A DNA stretch of 64,000 nt, from contig VXBA01000905.1 of the NCBI GenBank assembly GCA_013399895.1, positions 240 through 64,239 of the forward strand. Direction: 5' to 3'. The translations under genes and the position numbers were made by a program. This stretch comes from Serilophus lunatus (taxonomy: Eukaryota; Chordata; Aves; Passeriformes; Eurylaimidae). Under the pieces are notes generated by a model. It saw only the letters and a program-made list of their open reading frames with translations. It ran no database searches and was not told the origin of the DNA. Shown in pieces: positions 50,456-63,589 of the stretch; the first letter of the stretch is position 1, and every line of letters begins with the position of its first letter.

Positions 50456-53400
50456 TGAACTCAGAGACCTAGTCTTTAGCTGAGGGACAGTATTTTGGTT
50501 TGTTTGGGGTGTTTTTTTCCACAGAAGTATTTTGGCAAATATTTAGGAAATAGGGATTTGGACAAGTAACAACCCTTGTTACAAAGAAAAGTTTTGTGTG
50601 TTCTGTTTATTATGGGTTATGGAAAATAGGAAATGTTTGCTTATGTTATACTGTAATAAGTTCAAATGCTCATTGGATAGCTTTTTGTATGTAGACAAAA
50701 ACATCTTTAATAGCTTCGTTCATCATCATATGTGGAATGAAAATAATGCCTGTGCTTTTTCAATCCCATCTCAATATTTATAAAACTCAAAGCAGTTGTT
50801 TTTTTTTCCAGACTGATTTTTTCAAATAAATGGCAGCGCAAGAACTGTTTCTCCTCAGGTAGACTTGGCTCTTTCCTCTATACTAATTAGCTGCTATTGA
50901 TTAGTACAGCATACTGAAATTATATAATGGGTCAAAATCTGAGCAAGTCTCATCTATACAAACACTGCTATTTCTTTAATTTTCATCAAGATTCAGTTTC
51001 ACTTGAGGAACGTTATTATCAGGCTTTAGCCATGAGGGGTTATATCTGCAAATATATTAAAGCGTGATACAAACTCATTAATGGCAACAGAATGGACTTT
51101 TCTGTTGGGTGTTTATTCCTGGGACAGAAGGTACTGAAACTACTGAAAAATATCTCATTATACGAGGATACTGAACTGGTTGTGACCTGATTGTTTTTTG
51201 AAACTACAGAAATGCTGCTGTACCTGAAGTGGAGAACCACTGCAGCTTGGAGGCTGATTCCAAGTCATTCCATCTCCTTGTCCAAGAATGCAGGGCTGTG
51301 GTCAGAGAGGGGCAGTGGCTGCTCGCCAGCCTGCCTCAGGCACAATAGCCTCTTTATAGCTATTAATAGGTGGAACACTTAAAGCTACCCTTAGAATTAG
51401 AGTTTTAAAGTTAGATTTTTATCTTTAAATAACTAGTAATACCATAATACTTACAAAATCTCTGCAGTGTTTCTTTTGCCCTCTATTGTTTTCCATTATT
51501 CACTAGTGGAGAGTTAAAAGATTTTCTTACTCAAAAGAGCACTTGGTAACTTCTTTGTATTGGATGAGTGGTTTACAGTCAAAAAGAATTTACAGTGGCA
51601 ATGTTCTGAGTTGATTATTGACCACTGCTCTTCACTTGGGAAGGCAGGATCCATACAAAAGAGCTTGTATAATTCTTGTGATGTTATGAAATACTTTTTA
51701 AATAAGCATAATCTATAAAAGAGTGCAGAGCATCAGAATTATTGTGTGTGTCAGCAATCCTTTAAAATTATTTGAAGAAAAAATATTATACAGCCACTAG
51801 CTGAAGTAAGCAGGGACCCTTATTAGTTTAATGTATATCAGCAACTCAGAAATATTTAATAATTTTAGAAAATCTGACTTGAAGCCAATCATATTCTGGT
51901 GGATAATGCAGCTTGAATCAGAATAATGTATTACACACTTTTATTTCCTTTTAATTTGAATTCAATTAGGCAATAATGTTTTAAAGCAGTGAAGATTGAA
52001 GTAATTATGGAGTGGAATTAGTATGGTTATGTTTAAGTTAAATCACTGTTTTGATTTCAGATCTATGTTAGGCTGAAAATGACAAACTGAGTTAAAAACA
52101 ATTATGTTGAAGTCAAAGGTAGAATGCTGTCAGCTATGGGACCTCGGAGACAAGAAGTCTGAATGGGATGTGTGATGGCCTTCACTGGCTGGATTTCAAA
52201 ATGTAAGGGAAGAGGAGGATCTTTCCTTTTGTGGCCTCATTTGCTCCCAGGTCAATAAAGTTGTGATTGCTTTACTTGTGTTCAGAGGATAGTGACCTGA
52301 ACAGACAAGAAAACCACAATGAAAACAATCAGATTGAGATGTGTCACCACTTCCTCTCACATCTGTAACACTTCTTGTAGGTGTAAATCCCACCTACACA
52401 AAAATTCCATTGGAAAGATCCTCCATAGCTAGGTACTCCCCAGGGAAATGCTTCTAGGCAGTGGGCTTATGTGTTACTCTATGTGGACCCACTTTCTCCT
52501 GACACAGTGGAGCTAAAGGCTTAGATTTAGGCTTGTTACAGCACTTCAGTGTCCCTTTTTTTTTGATAGAACCAGATGTTTGAGTTGCTTGTGCAGCTTT
52601 GACATCCCCAGCTAAAAAGTTTAGAATATTGAGCCCAAACTACTGATTGGAGATACAATACCTATCATCTCATATTTGTGTCAGAAACTGAAAGAGACTT
52701 ATATTTTGACAAACTTATAAATGATAAAGAATAATAAAATGTTTTCCAGAGATGCAAAAATGGAGAGTTAATCTTTCATTTCAGTATGTGTGGCAGGTAA
52801 ACCAAAAATATTCATAACTTGAATTCAGGTACTCATGAGAAATACCTCTTTAGTTGGTCCATTCTCACTGTAAATGACTCATAACTTGTGATATATTTCA
52901 ACAAGTGCTTTAGTTATATGTTTCCCCATTGTGCAGTATGTATTATTGTTAATTGAATGTTGCCTCAAAATTTTGATTGATTCTCCTTACTCTTTTTAAT
53001 GGGAATTTTATAACAGTTTGAATTTTCTGAAAATAGCTAAGTTCAACACAACTCCAATGAGGGAAAAAAAGGTCTACCTCATTATTGCATGGTAGCGAAG
53101 AGGGGAAATGTGGTCAAAGGACTTAGGAAGATAAAGATGCAGGATGTGTTTCTCTTCTAGGAAGCAGAAACTGCAGAGACCACTTGGTTTCTGTGGAGAA
53201 GAGAAATCCACATGAATTTCAAGAGGAGAGGGTCTTCAGTGCTGGTCGGACATGTTTTTGCCAACAAGGGGTTTGTGTGAATAAAAACTCTGGGATTTCT
53301 GATGGAGAGACAGGAGTTGAGAAAAATGGGTTCGATAATTCAGGTGGGAAGAAAAAGACTCGGATGAGCAGGGTTGGGGTTATTTATGATATTGAGATAA

Positions 53401-54761
53401 ATACAAAGTTGTTTTTTTTTTCTTTTGAAATGTTTGTTGATGTTTCTCTGAAGATGCTGCTACCAGCACCATCTCTTTATTGCTCCTGTTCATTTGTTGT
53501 ATAAAATTCCCTTACTTAGCAGCTCTGTATTAGGCAAATCATATTAGGGATTATAAAGTGAGGCTCAGCTTTTGGGATAGAGGCTGATTTATCTTTTTCC
53601 ATTTAGAAATCCTGTAGTTTGATGGCAATGTTAACTTTTCATTGTGCATGTTGTTTTCTGGTACGTCTTTATTCTTAGCTCTGGGAGAATGAATGCATAA
53701 ATAAAACTCCACTGTTCCTCTGCTGCTCTGGTGCCATTTTAATCCCTATTTATCTCACTATAGGATGCCAGAGAGGAAATTTAATGTTGAGTATTGGTTC
53801 AATAAATGTCAGGAAGGGCAGGCAGTTTATATCCTCTTTTGCAATAAACATTTAGTTCTCCTGACAAAAACAGCATTAGAATATTGGGAGGGAAAAGCTG
53901 GTCTAGTGGCCTCTGCTTTTTTTCAGTAGCTGAAAGTGTGGGGTGGAACTGATGACCAAGCACACAAGCCTGAATCTCCAGAAGTGGTAGATGTGCTATT
54001 AGGGATTCAGATGCTTTCCTGATAAAAGTAAATATTCCTTTTATAAAAGGTTGAACTATGTGAGAGACTTGGTCCTGCAAAATGTTACTGCAATTTTCAT
54101 CTCATCTGTAACTGTTTTGAAGATATACATTTTCGATGAATATAGTCTCTTTGCACATTTTATTATTTTTATGCTTTAGCATAAAAGACAATTACATCCC
54201 TTACCAGTCAGGTTAGCAAATGGCATGAGACTTAGGAAGCCAGGCTTGCTTATATTGTAATGCAAAGTGGTTATTAGTTAGGAAAAGGCAGAAGTACACA
54301 TTTAGAATATAACAGCATACAGACTAAATGTTACCGGGTCAGATGAGTTAAGGCAATGGGTTAAAGGACTTACTATGCACTTATTTGTTTTATGCATAGT
54401 TAATATATGTCCTGTATAATTTACAGTGAAGAAAATAAGATAAAACAGAAAGAAATTTTTCTAAAATTAAATGCCTATCAATTAGAAGTACTGAGATTAT
54501 CTCTCTTGAGTATGAGATAATTACCATACCTACTGTGATAGTCCTTTCAATCTACATTCTTTGGGAGACTTTGGAGAAACTAAGCTTAATTTCTGAGGAA
54601 GCTTGGCTAAGGTAATGAAGTGCTGTCATGAACAGATATAAAGACATCTGAACAACATGTATGATAGTTGGAAAAAGTATAACAATAATGTTTATAACAT
54701 ATTTTAGAATTAACGATTACATCACATACATAAAGATATAAAATATCTGATGTATAATACT
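50455..54761. other. unique sequence, no gene seen
   Basis: A purine-rich segment at about 53080-53400 contains a 106-codon open frame (53184-53504) with three clustered Cys but no convincing domain. A GC-moderate stretch at 52130-52450 is also anonymous. No exon or transposon can be supported. Confidence 0.45.
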
Positions 54762-54803
54762 ATATGCATACATATTTTATATGCATACATATTTTATATG
54801 CAT
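54762..54803. repeat. 17-bp tandem repeat, about 2.5 copies
   Basis: The unit 'atatgcatacatatttt' occupies 54762-54778 and 54779-54795 perfectly, with the first 8 bases repeated at 54796-54803. It lies in a very AT-rich, ATGCAT-rich stretch. Confidence 0.85.
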
Positions 54804-56694
54804 CATGTGTACATAATTTCCTATATGTACAAATCGTATAGTGACACATTGTTTTATGTTCTTTGCCAATACCAGAAATCCTTACCAATGAGCTTCTCAA
54901 GTACGTGTAATTGAAAATCCTCCTTAGTCTTGAAATTTAATATTTCTCATCTTTGCATATCCCCCTGACTGATATATTTAAGAGTCTTTCAATTTCTTTC
55001 AGTTTTTCTTATGACATTTCTGTTTCTGCTTTAAGTTTGTTTAAAAACAGGAAAAAACCTCAAAATGAGTCCTTCAATTTGAATGAAGGATAGAATTAGA
55101 AATACACTTTAGAGACAGACTTTAATTTCTAAGTGTGCTGAGTCCTTTATGCTAAAGCTCATCTGTTTTAAGGTGTTTCAGCTACTTGCTAATCAAATTA
55201 AAAACTACTTAGGAAGGAAGAATTTCAGTCCTTTTCTCCTTGATAAAATGCACAAGGGCAAGCAGATGGCTGACATAACTAAAACCGTTGACAAAAAATA
55301 ACTTTCAGCATAGAAGAAGAGGAGCAGAGAAGACTTCGCAAACCCTGCCTCTTTGCTTCTCCCAGGCGCTTAATTTCAGGCTGTATGAAATCCCTGACCA
55401 CCAGTTTTTTTGTTTGGCTTTGGCAAATACCAAAGCACCAGAGAGCTGACAGCTGGGCTAAGATTGATAGGACTGGTACGTCTCAATCAGCTTGTGCCTG
55501 GATTTAAAAAGAATAAAAATAACATTGAGACTGAGTGGAATAGACACCAGGTCAGTGGGAAGTGATCTGATGCTCATAGTGTGATACTAACTGAAATCTG
55601 CCACTGCAAGAGCAGAGTTTTAGGCTGGAAATTGTGGACAGCAATGTCACTTGCAAGACTTGATGAGCAAGTGCTCATCCCCGCTGTGCTGCTCAGCACT
55701 GGTGACACATCTGGTGGGTCGCTGCAGTGCCCCAGTGCCTGAGCACGGCCATGGGTGGGGCAGCAAGAACAGGGTCATCTGAAGCATAATGCCCTTGAAG
55801 GAAAGACTGATCCCGATTGTAGTTAACCTGGAAATGGCAGGTCTGGAGGAGTAGAAGGACCAGGGTATAGCATCTGAGCACGTGAATCCCTCTTGCAAAG
55901 AAGAGGTGGTAGAGAAAAGGAGAGGAATGGTGTGACCATGCATTGACACAAAGGCGAGTATGCTCATGATCCTGGCTGGAGACTCCTTCTTGGGCTTTTT
56001 TAAGCAGGGTCTGTCTGATTTATGCAGCCAGCCAACTAGTTCCAGGACCTGGATTTAGCTGAGACAGGAATGGCACATCAAAATATTCCTGAGCAGATGA
56101 AAAATTTCAAAATAGGGAGAAGCACGATGACTGTAGAGTGTGGCTGCTGAATGTCCTGGGCTGCCACACAGCCTTTAACAGGCTGCAGCAGGGCTGTGCC
56201 TGCAGACTCTGAGGCCTGCCTTCTCTCTCTGCAGTGCTCTATATTCATTGGGAATTCTTGGATCTGGCCCCAAGCTTTCTGCTGACAGCAGCCGCATCCT
56301 GGAAGTAACGATCCTGTTAAATAACTATCATGTAAGCATGTCATTCAGGCTGTCAAGAACACGGAGGCCAAGCGTGATCATTTCTTTTCCCCTTCCTCTT
56401 TCCCAATTAAAGAGCTTGTTACATCTCTCTGATAGTTTAATCATTTGAAATTGTGGCCATGAATCTTGACTAGATGCAAATGAGGCGTGCCATCTGTTGA
56501 TCAGTGCTTGCACTCCCCAAGCTCAGCAATGCATGGTGAGCTGGTGCTAGGTGTCCTTGGTGTCTATTTCCCTTAAACAGAATGGTTACAGAGGGAATCT
56601 GATTCAGAGGCTTGGAATGGGTGAGACTCTCTTCACTCTCTTTTAAATAATGAGTTTATTTAAAACAGCAGAAGGACAAGTTTCCTTAAAGACA
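54804..56694. other. unique sequence with a GC-richer part, no gene supported
   Basis: From about 55300 to 56330 the sequence becomes GC-richer and carries several overlapping open frames on both strands (up to 106 codons, minus strand, 55647-55967). None contains a recognisable domain. The text does not match CR1, even though CR1 copies follow closely. An unrecognised old transposon or an exon of a noncoding transcript remains possible. Confidence 0.4.
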
Positions 56695-57480
56695 GCCACT
56701 ACAGGATGAGTAGGGGATCAAACCCAGTCGATCTGATCCAGCCACCATGGATTTAGGGAAGGCAGGTCCTGCTTGACCAATCTGGTCTCCTTCCATGACA
56801 GAGTGACTGGCTTGGTGAGAGAAAGGCTATGAATGTTGTCTACCTGGACTTTACTGAAGCCTTTTACACTGTTTTGCACAACATTCTTTTGGAGAAACTG
56901 TCTGCTCATGGCTTGAGCTGGTGACTCTTTGCTGGGTAAAGGACTGTTTGAATGGCCAAGCCCAAAGAGTAGTGGTTAAGGAATGCACAGTTGGTGGCCA
57001 GTTATAAGTGCTGTTCCCCAGGGGTCGGTACTGGGGCTAGCCCTGTTTTTGGTATCTTTATCAATGATCTAGACAAAGAGATTGAGTTCACCCTAAGCCA
57101 GTTCACAGATGACACCAAGTTTTGTGGGAATGTTCATCTACTGGAAGGCAGAAAGCTCTGCAGAGGAACGTAGACAGACTGGGTCAATGGGCCAAGGCCA
57201 ATTGTATAAGATAACCAGGTAACAAGGGACAGAATGGCTTTAAGTTGTACCAGGGGAGACTTAGATTGAATATCAGAAAGAATCTATTCACCAAAAGGGT
57301 TGTCAAGCATTGGAACAGTGGAGAAGTCACCAGCCCTAGGGGGGTACACATGTAAATATATAGATGTGGCACTTAGGGACATGGTTTAGATGGGGATTTG
57401 GCAGTGCTGGGTTAATGATTGGACTCAGTGATATTAAAGTTACTTTCAAACCTAACCAATTCTATGATTGTTTCATAGTC
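56695..57480 (+). mobile_element. CR1 LINE with internal deletion
   Basis: The 5' part covers CR1 ORF2 reverse transcriptase: 'atggatttagggaaggcagg', 'gtctacctggactttactga' (family YLDFSKAFDTV; here the second catalytic-region Asp is replaced by Tyr, AFYTV), 'gttccccaggggtcggtact' (VPQGSVLG) and 'ttcacagatgacaccaagt' (FTDDTK for the FADDTK catalytic pair). At about 57212-57216 the text jumps from 'caattgtataagat' directly to the C-terminal and 3' UTR part ('caggggagacttagattga', 'gggttgtcaagcattgga', 'gatgtggcacttagggacat'), skipping roughly the last 500 bases of ORF2. It ends with 'attctatgattgtttcata', a CR1 3' terminus. Stops and frameshifts abound, so it is inactive. Confidence 0.95.
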
Positions 57481-57684
57481 TGACGAAAAATACACATGTG
57501 AAGTTACTGTCTGGTCTTTACTCCTGTGACTAATTCAGGTGCTCCCTCTGACTGTCCAGATGGATCCCTGCTCTGGAGCACACCAGGCTGTTTCCCTCTC
57601 TCCTGCCCAGCCCAGCACACAAGTGTCCTTGTAAAGCGAGGTAGGCGCCTTACTTAAAAATTTAGCATCTGTTACGCAGAGTTA
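57481..57684. other. spacer between two CR1 copies
   Basis: About 200 bases of non-CR1 sequence with a GC-richer centre ('cctgcccagcccagcacaca'). It shows that the flanking CR1 copies are separate insertions. Confidence 0.6.
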
Positions 57685-58085
57685 GAGTAGTGGCCCACCT
57701 AGACATTATGAAAGATGTTGAGGTGCTCAAACGAGTCCAGAGAAAGGCAACAAGGCTGGAACACAAACCATGTGAAGAGCAGCTGAGGCAGCTGGGGTTG
57801 TTTAGCCTGGAGAAGAGGAGGCTCAGGAGAGACCTTAACACTCTCTACGACTCCCTGAAAGGGAGTGACAGAACAAGAGGGCACAGTCTCAAGCTGTGCC
57901 AGGAAAAGAAGAAATTCTTCACAAAAAGAGTGATTGGCCATTGGAATGGGCTGCCCAGGGCGGTTGTGGAGCCAAGTGTTTAAAAAAAGACTGGATGTGA
58001 TACTTAGTGCCATTGTTTAGTGGATGAGTTGGACTTGTTATCTCAAAGGCCTTTTCCAACCTAGTTAAATCTGTGATTCTGTAAA
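57685..58085 (+). mobile_element. CR1 LINE 3' end, 5'-truncated
   Basis: Begins within the ORF2 C-terminal region ('gatgttgaggtgctcaaacg', 'agtccagagaaaggcaacaa') and follows CR1 through 'gtttagcctggagaagagga', 'cacagtctcaagctgtgcca', 'tggaatgggctgcccagggc' and 'ggttgtggagccaagtgtt' to the terminal 'aatctgtgattctgtaaaag'. A 97-codon open frame (57690-57983) is the remaining ORF2 tail. A small deletion removes the usual 'ggtgaggggcttgg' text after 'aaggctgg', and another removes the segment after 'ctgaaaggga'. It is related to, but of a different subtype from, the CR1 at 1-754, and lacks coding capacity for a full protein. Confidence 0.95.
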
Positions 58086-61000
58086 AGTGGCCAATGGTTG
58101 ACAGCACATACAGTGGGCATGTGAAGAGGTGTGCTCTCAGCACCTGCTGTTTTGCAACTTCAAAACTCCTGGAGCCAGGAGCTGCATGAGAGGTGGAAGA
58201 AAGCTTTGTGAATGTGCCGCCTCCTATCTTGAAAGCAGATCTTTTGATTTCTACTCATTCTTTGCAGGTGAGTTGCTACTTTAATGTGCTTTGTGTGGAG
58301 AAGTGCTTTTTTTCTAAACTACAGGCTGATAACATCATTTGGTTCTGTCTGGCTCTTGAATTGTGAATAATCATTTCCTATTCACTTTTTCCAGGCTGTT
58401 TAAAATTTGAGAGAGGTTATTCTACATCCTCTCAGTCATATCTTTTTCCAGCTGAAAAGCTGCAGTCTATTTAGCCTCTTCTTGTGTGGAGGAGTCATTT
58501 GACTGACACAGCTGACTTGTTTCAACTTTCTTCACTGAAAAATCATTGTACTGGAACAATTTTAGGTCATTAAGAAATTTAGAAAGTGTCATGTTTTATT
58601 TGAAGTTACTTAAAAAACTGTACTGTACTACCAAAAAGGTTGCAGAAATGGTACAAAATCCTAAATTGCTGTCTTCCCCCTGCCTCACTCTCCCAAAAAA
58701 CCCAAACCCGAAGACAGACACATGTATAGTATTTCAAAAGGAATTTTTATGTATACTAATTCATTGTGAGGATGACTATTCTATCAATTCTCTTCCTTCC
58801 TTCTGACACATTCATATAACACTTACTGACCTTTAGCAGAAACTTCTAGTGTAGGCTGAAGCAGAATAGAACACCCCAGTTTCATAATAAATTGTTTATG
58901 ACTGAAGCAGCATTAATGTTTTCTATAACCTACCAGAATAGAACAACTAAAACATCAAATTATCTTTTACATGATGATAATTATTCTTTTGGTGGTCCTA
59001 TTCTGGTCCAATCCCAGACTAAGAGCAGACTTGGCTTTGAAGTCAGCTCTGAACTTGAAATATGGATCAGCTTTCTCATGACACTTCACATGTCATACCA
59101 GTATATTGACTGTCTTTTATTTTGGTTTATATTTGTCTTTTTTTTCTGATTTTGAAGTTTAAAAAAGAAAGTTGTTTTTCCTTGTGTGTATAATAACATT
59201 TTTATAGTCTGTGGTTTTTGAGGTGCATTTATATACATCAGTGCACAAAGAGCTACTTTAATTTTTAACTATTTTTAAACTTTAGTATATGCTTTTTATT
59301 TTAATACTTGGACTCCTCACTACCATTCATCTAGGTCTTGAGAGCAGCAACACAGTTGTCATGTATCTGAGTTTATAGGGGGGGGCCTCATGATTTATTT
59401 TATGAGTCTTCTCAACATAGACCTTCCAGGTAGATTGATATCTGCTCTGCCATTACTGTCTACCTTGGAGAGAATTTTCAGGTGATTTTTAGGGCATAGT
59501 AACCACATAGCTCCTGTTTTCTGCATTTTCTTCTGGTAATAAAATGAAGCAAAGGAAACCCAGCTGTCCTGTTTTTTTCTGAGCTAAAGAGGCAGAAGAT
59601 TTTATGCCCCCTTTCTATTACAGTAGGCTCTTACTAGGTCTGTCTTAAAGTCTCTCCCATGTTCTGTTACAGCTAATCACCATCAGAGAATTTGATTTCC
59701 TTTGTCTCCAGGAGAATTTGTTTTGAAGTTTCAGAGCAGCAAACCTATTGTGTATGGTAGCATGCATTTTTTGCCATGGTGTGTCCTCTTTTGTGACCCC
59801 CTTGACAGTTTGTTTCTCTTTTGCATGCGTGGTGCTGGTGAGATACCATGCCAAATAGTTTCTTGTATGGGCTGGAAATCATTTATTAGCTAGCAGCTTT
59901 TGTATTTTTAGAAGCTGGATTTTCTCAGCATTCCTTGTGGGAAATGTCCCTAGATCCACATTTACTATGGTAGACACAGGGTCCAAAGTGCAGATAAGAT
60001 TCATTCTGTTAGGACTGAGTTGTCTTTTGCTACTCTTCTTCAGTAAAATAAATACAGTTCTGTTATGGTGTAGAATATGACCAACTATAACGTAATTTAA
60101 ATTGCTAATTGGAAAAACATTAAATTGAACATGGTTTCTGGTTAATAATTTTTATGCTCTGATCTCACATAGCTCTTATTGTCTTGTAAAACAAATTTTC
60201 TATGCAGAATGGCTGTTTGTGTCTTTTTGGAAGCTGAAATTCTACTAATACTAAATGCACATGGTTGGTAATGCCTTATAAAGATGCCAGAGCCCTGGTG
60301 TCAAAAGGACTAGCTGTATTTGAAACACTTCGACTAAATGGTACTTAGGAGTTTATATAAACTACTTCTTTTTCTTCTATCTTGATAAATTGGCTTTGCT
60401 GTCAGTTAAGCTGTGAAAACTTGTAGAAGCAAGCTTCTTGAATTCATTAACTTAAAAAATGTTTGGGTTTTTTTAAGAATTAAAGTTACTTTATTGAACA
60501 GAAGTCCCCTGCAAAACAACAGATGCAAATGACAAAGCCTCAGAGATTTTAGTGTCCTTTTTTTCCGTATGTACTGGGATAGTGAATCTCTCTAATATAT
60601 GGCCAGACTGATGAGACAGACATTACAACTATTTTACCCTGAAGTTTGCTCCCGGAAAGATTATTTTTCCCTCAGTGTACAATAAATAAACAGTAAATTC
60701 ATGACAATGGACTTAAGGTCATGTCAAAATTGACCTCAATAAATATTTTAAAGTTTGGCTGTTTATCTAGATCTCTTTGGCTTTTTTGGTTGTGTTTTGT
60801 TTTGTTGAGGAATATCAGTATTTTCTTTTGACTAAAATATAATGTTGAAGTCCATCATTCTGGCATTGTTCCCCTTTTATCTTCTACCTAAACTTAGCTT
60901 TTTGGTTAAAAAAAGGGATATTACTTTTCCTCAGGTAGTTTCATTCTGCACGCATTACATTTTACCTTCTATCAATTAGTCTTTTCCCTCCTCGTTTGTT

Positions 61001-62838
61001 CCATGAGTGGTGGCATGCCAGCACCTTTCTGGTGCTGCTGAGACAGTTTAGTATCTAAGTCTGTAGAACGCAAAGTCTAAAGACTTTGATTATGCAACAC
61101 GTAGAGAAACTATTCAGCTGAGCACAATGCCAGATGTTTGGAGTATTATTTTTAATGACAAGGAGATAACACATGACCTGCCACCGTTACAATGCTAAAG
61201 AATAAGTAGACTTCTTTTCATTCAGTGTGATATTATTCCCCAGACAGTTGTGTTTCTGTAAATGCAGGATATACTTTTTGCTAATAGAACTAGAGATGAT
61301 TGTAATGACTGATAACGTGTCAACATGCTGCTGTCAGTGTATGTTTTGGATAGATCAAACTTTTTGGAAAAATGCAAGGGGAATAGAAATGATCTGTGCT
61401 TTATTTTTACTCAATTTTAAATTGAAACAGTTTGTTTTAAAACAAGTCAATATTCCTGAATTCTTTGCCATTCATGCAACATTTGAGAAAACCAAACAGA
61501 ACATAAATATGCCTAATGTGATTAATTTTCTTTGTCTGGTACAAGAACAAGATACAAGGAAAAGTAGCAATAGTTCATAGAATGCATTTATTTCTTCACA
61601 GTGTGACTTTTAAATGTTGATATTCTTTTAAATTCAGTTGAAATCAAAGGACCAAATTTACTTTTTCATTATTATTTTTGCATTAGGCTGTGAGAATTTA
61701 TGGCTTGTTTATTCTCTTGGTCTCCTCAACTCTTCAGTCTCTGAATTACATTAGAGCTGTTGAGGTTGTATAATGTTCCAGGCAGACACTGTTTTCTTTA
61801 TATGCCACATACAATGCATTTTCTGTATTGCTCCTTGTTTTTGCTGTAATTACCGGGAAAATTTCCATGAAATGGGATTTTATTTTATAAGAATTTAACC
61901 CACTTGCTCTAGTAAATCCCATTATAGTGAGAGCATAAATGTCGAGGGGATAAGTAGCGGGAGGAGATGAAATCTTACAGAGAAAGCATTCCGTTGAAAA
62001 TGAACCTAATAAATATCTGACAGATTTGTAAATTATCTACACAGATGAAGTATTGTACTCTTACATCTAAAAAGTTTTCAGTTTCCTTCAGGATTCTTCA
62101 CAACAAGGAGTTTTTGTTCTCTTTTATTAACACACTTTATGAGGAAACAATGTTCAGAAAATGGTTATTGCAATATTAGAAAGAACCCATTAATTCTTAT
62201 CTTTATTTGCTCAGTACATAATTTCCACAGAAAATTATTTTTTTCAAATTGATATGAGTTCCAAGTGTATTTATAACTCCCATTGCTTCTAAGGTTGCAA
62301 GTCATCATTGTGGGATGAAAAAACCTAAATTCTCAGGCTAATTAACATGTGGAAATATGTGCAGTCTTTATGTCCCTTTGTGATTTACATCTTTGCATTT
62401 TAGCATTGTCCATAAAGAACACTAAATTCCATGTCTCATTTATTTCCCTACACTGGGTTACAAGTGTGAGGATATTCTTATGCCAACATAACACTGACAG
62501 TTTGGCTGATGGATATCTTCTTGGTTAACTTCAAACCACATTTCTAAATAATGGCTATGAAGTCAGTGGGTAAAGGCTGTTTGTGCAGAGTCTCAGAATG
62601 CCTTTATATGCTTTTTTAGAAAACTCATTGTCAGGAGTTGAGAGAAAAATGACATTTATATATCATCAGCACCTACTTAGTCTTTGGGTATAGTGTAGAG
62701 TTATAAAAGACTTAGGTAGTGATGGGGATGTGTTGATCTTGTTTACTTAAATAAAAACTTGCAGTTTGCTAGAAATCAACAGTAAGAATATTTTACTGAC
62801 CCAGAGCATTGCTCTCTAGTAGTTGTTTTATTTATTAC
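58086..62838. other. unique AT-rich sequence, no gene seen
   Basis: No supported gene or transposon. G8 run at 59378-59385. The longest open frame (61227-61580, plus strand, 117 codons) is Cys-rich at its start but has no spacing that fits a known domain and lies in AT-rich DNA. Confidence 0.5.
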
Positions 62839-62926
62839 TGTGATGGTTTAGCACCACTGTTTTAACTACGGGCACACTTCTTTAGTGACGAAAAGACTGA
62901 ACAGAATTTAAAGAACAGGGAAGCAG

Positions 62927-62932
62927 TTTATT
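62927..62932 (-). terminator. LTR polyadenylation signal
   Basis: AATAAA on the minus strand ('gacgaataaactgc'), about 90 bases before the LTR's CA end, the expected position for the R/U5 boundary signal. Confidence 0.6.
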
Positions 62933-63367
62933 CGTCTGGGGCTCAACCAAAGAAAAGACAACAGTTTAAGGGAACTTCAGACTTAACACAGAAAATACAC
63001 CCAACAAAAACCACGCAAGAAAAGGAAAAGGGAAAACAGGGAATAAGGGAACTGCTTTTCCAAGGCCAGGCAGGCTGGCCAAAGAGAAGCAGTGGGAAGG
63101 GAAAGCCACTCCTCTTCTCTCTCTCTGGTGGTAGTTAATTCCCAGCCCTTGAAGTCTCTGCAAAACACAACACAGTGAAAAGTCCTCCCCCCAACCCAGG
63201 GACGCTGTTTGGGGAAGCTTTCGACTTTCATTTGTGCTGGCTTGGCTCCAATGCCGATGGAGGTGGGCGGAGTCAAGCCACAGGGCCTGGAAGTTGGAGA
63301 AGAGGGGCTGTGCTGCTGCTCTCCAGCTCGCCGGTAGCCAAAGAGGGCAAACTTCCATTTCTTCAGG

Positions 63368-63374
63368 CTTTTAA
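63368..63374 (-). promoter_or_regulatory. TATA-like box of the LTR
   Basis: TTAAAAG on the minus strand, about 440 bases upstream of the AATAAA and directly downstream of a CpG-rich region. It is placed plausibly for an LTR promoter; the assignment is inference. Confidence 0.35.
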
Positions 63375-63589
63375 GCTCTCCAAGTCCCGTGTGAATCTTG
63401 CCGTCTTCTTCCTGGCTTCACCTCTTCAGATTGGCCAGCGGTCTGGGCTCCACCTCTCCTTCCGAGATCTTTGGCTCCAGCAAAATGGTGGTTCCCACCA
63501 AAATCATGAGCCTGCTGCTTCCCAGCACCATGGTTTTTACCAGCCGCAGGCTGGCTGCCGCCTCTCCAGGGCATCCGCTGTCCATGTGA

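Noticed and set aside
50395..50460. Processed pseudogene or LINE tail on the minus strand suggested by the long poly-T
   Set aside because: No coding or LINE-like sequence lies next to the tract on the side where the body should be.
57690..57983. 97-codon plus-strand frame as a host gene
   Set aside because: It is the C-terminal end of CR1 ORF2, recognisable from its text and from the CR1 3' UTR that follows.
61227..61580. 117-codon plus-strand open frame with clustered Cys
   Set aside because: The Cys cluster does not fit zinc-binding or disulfide family spacing that I know, and the codon content matches noncoding AT-rich DNA.
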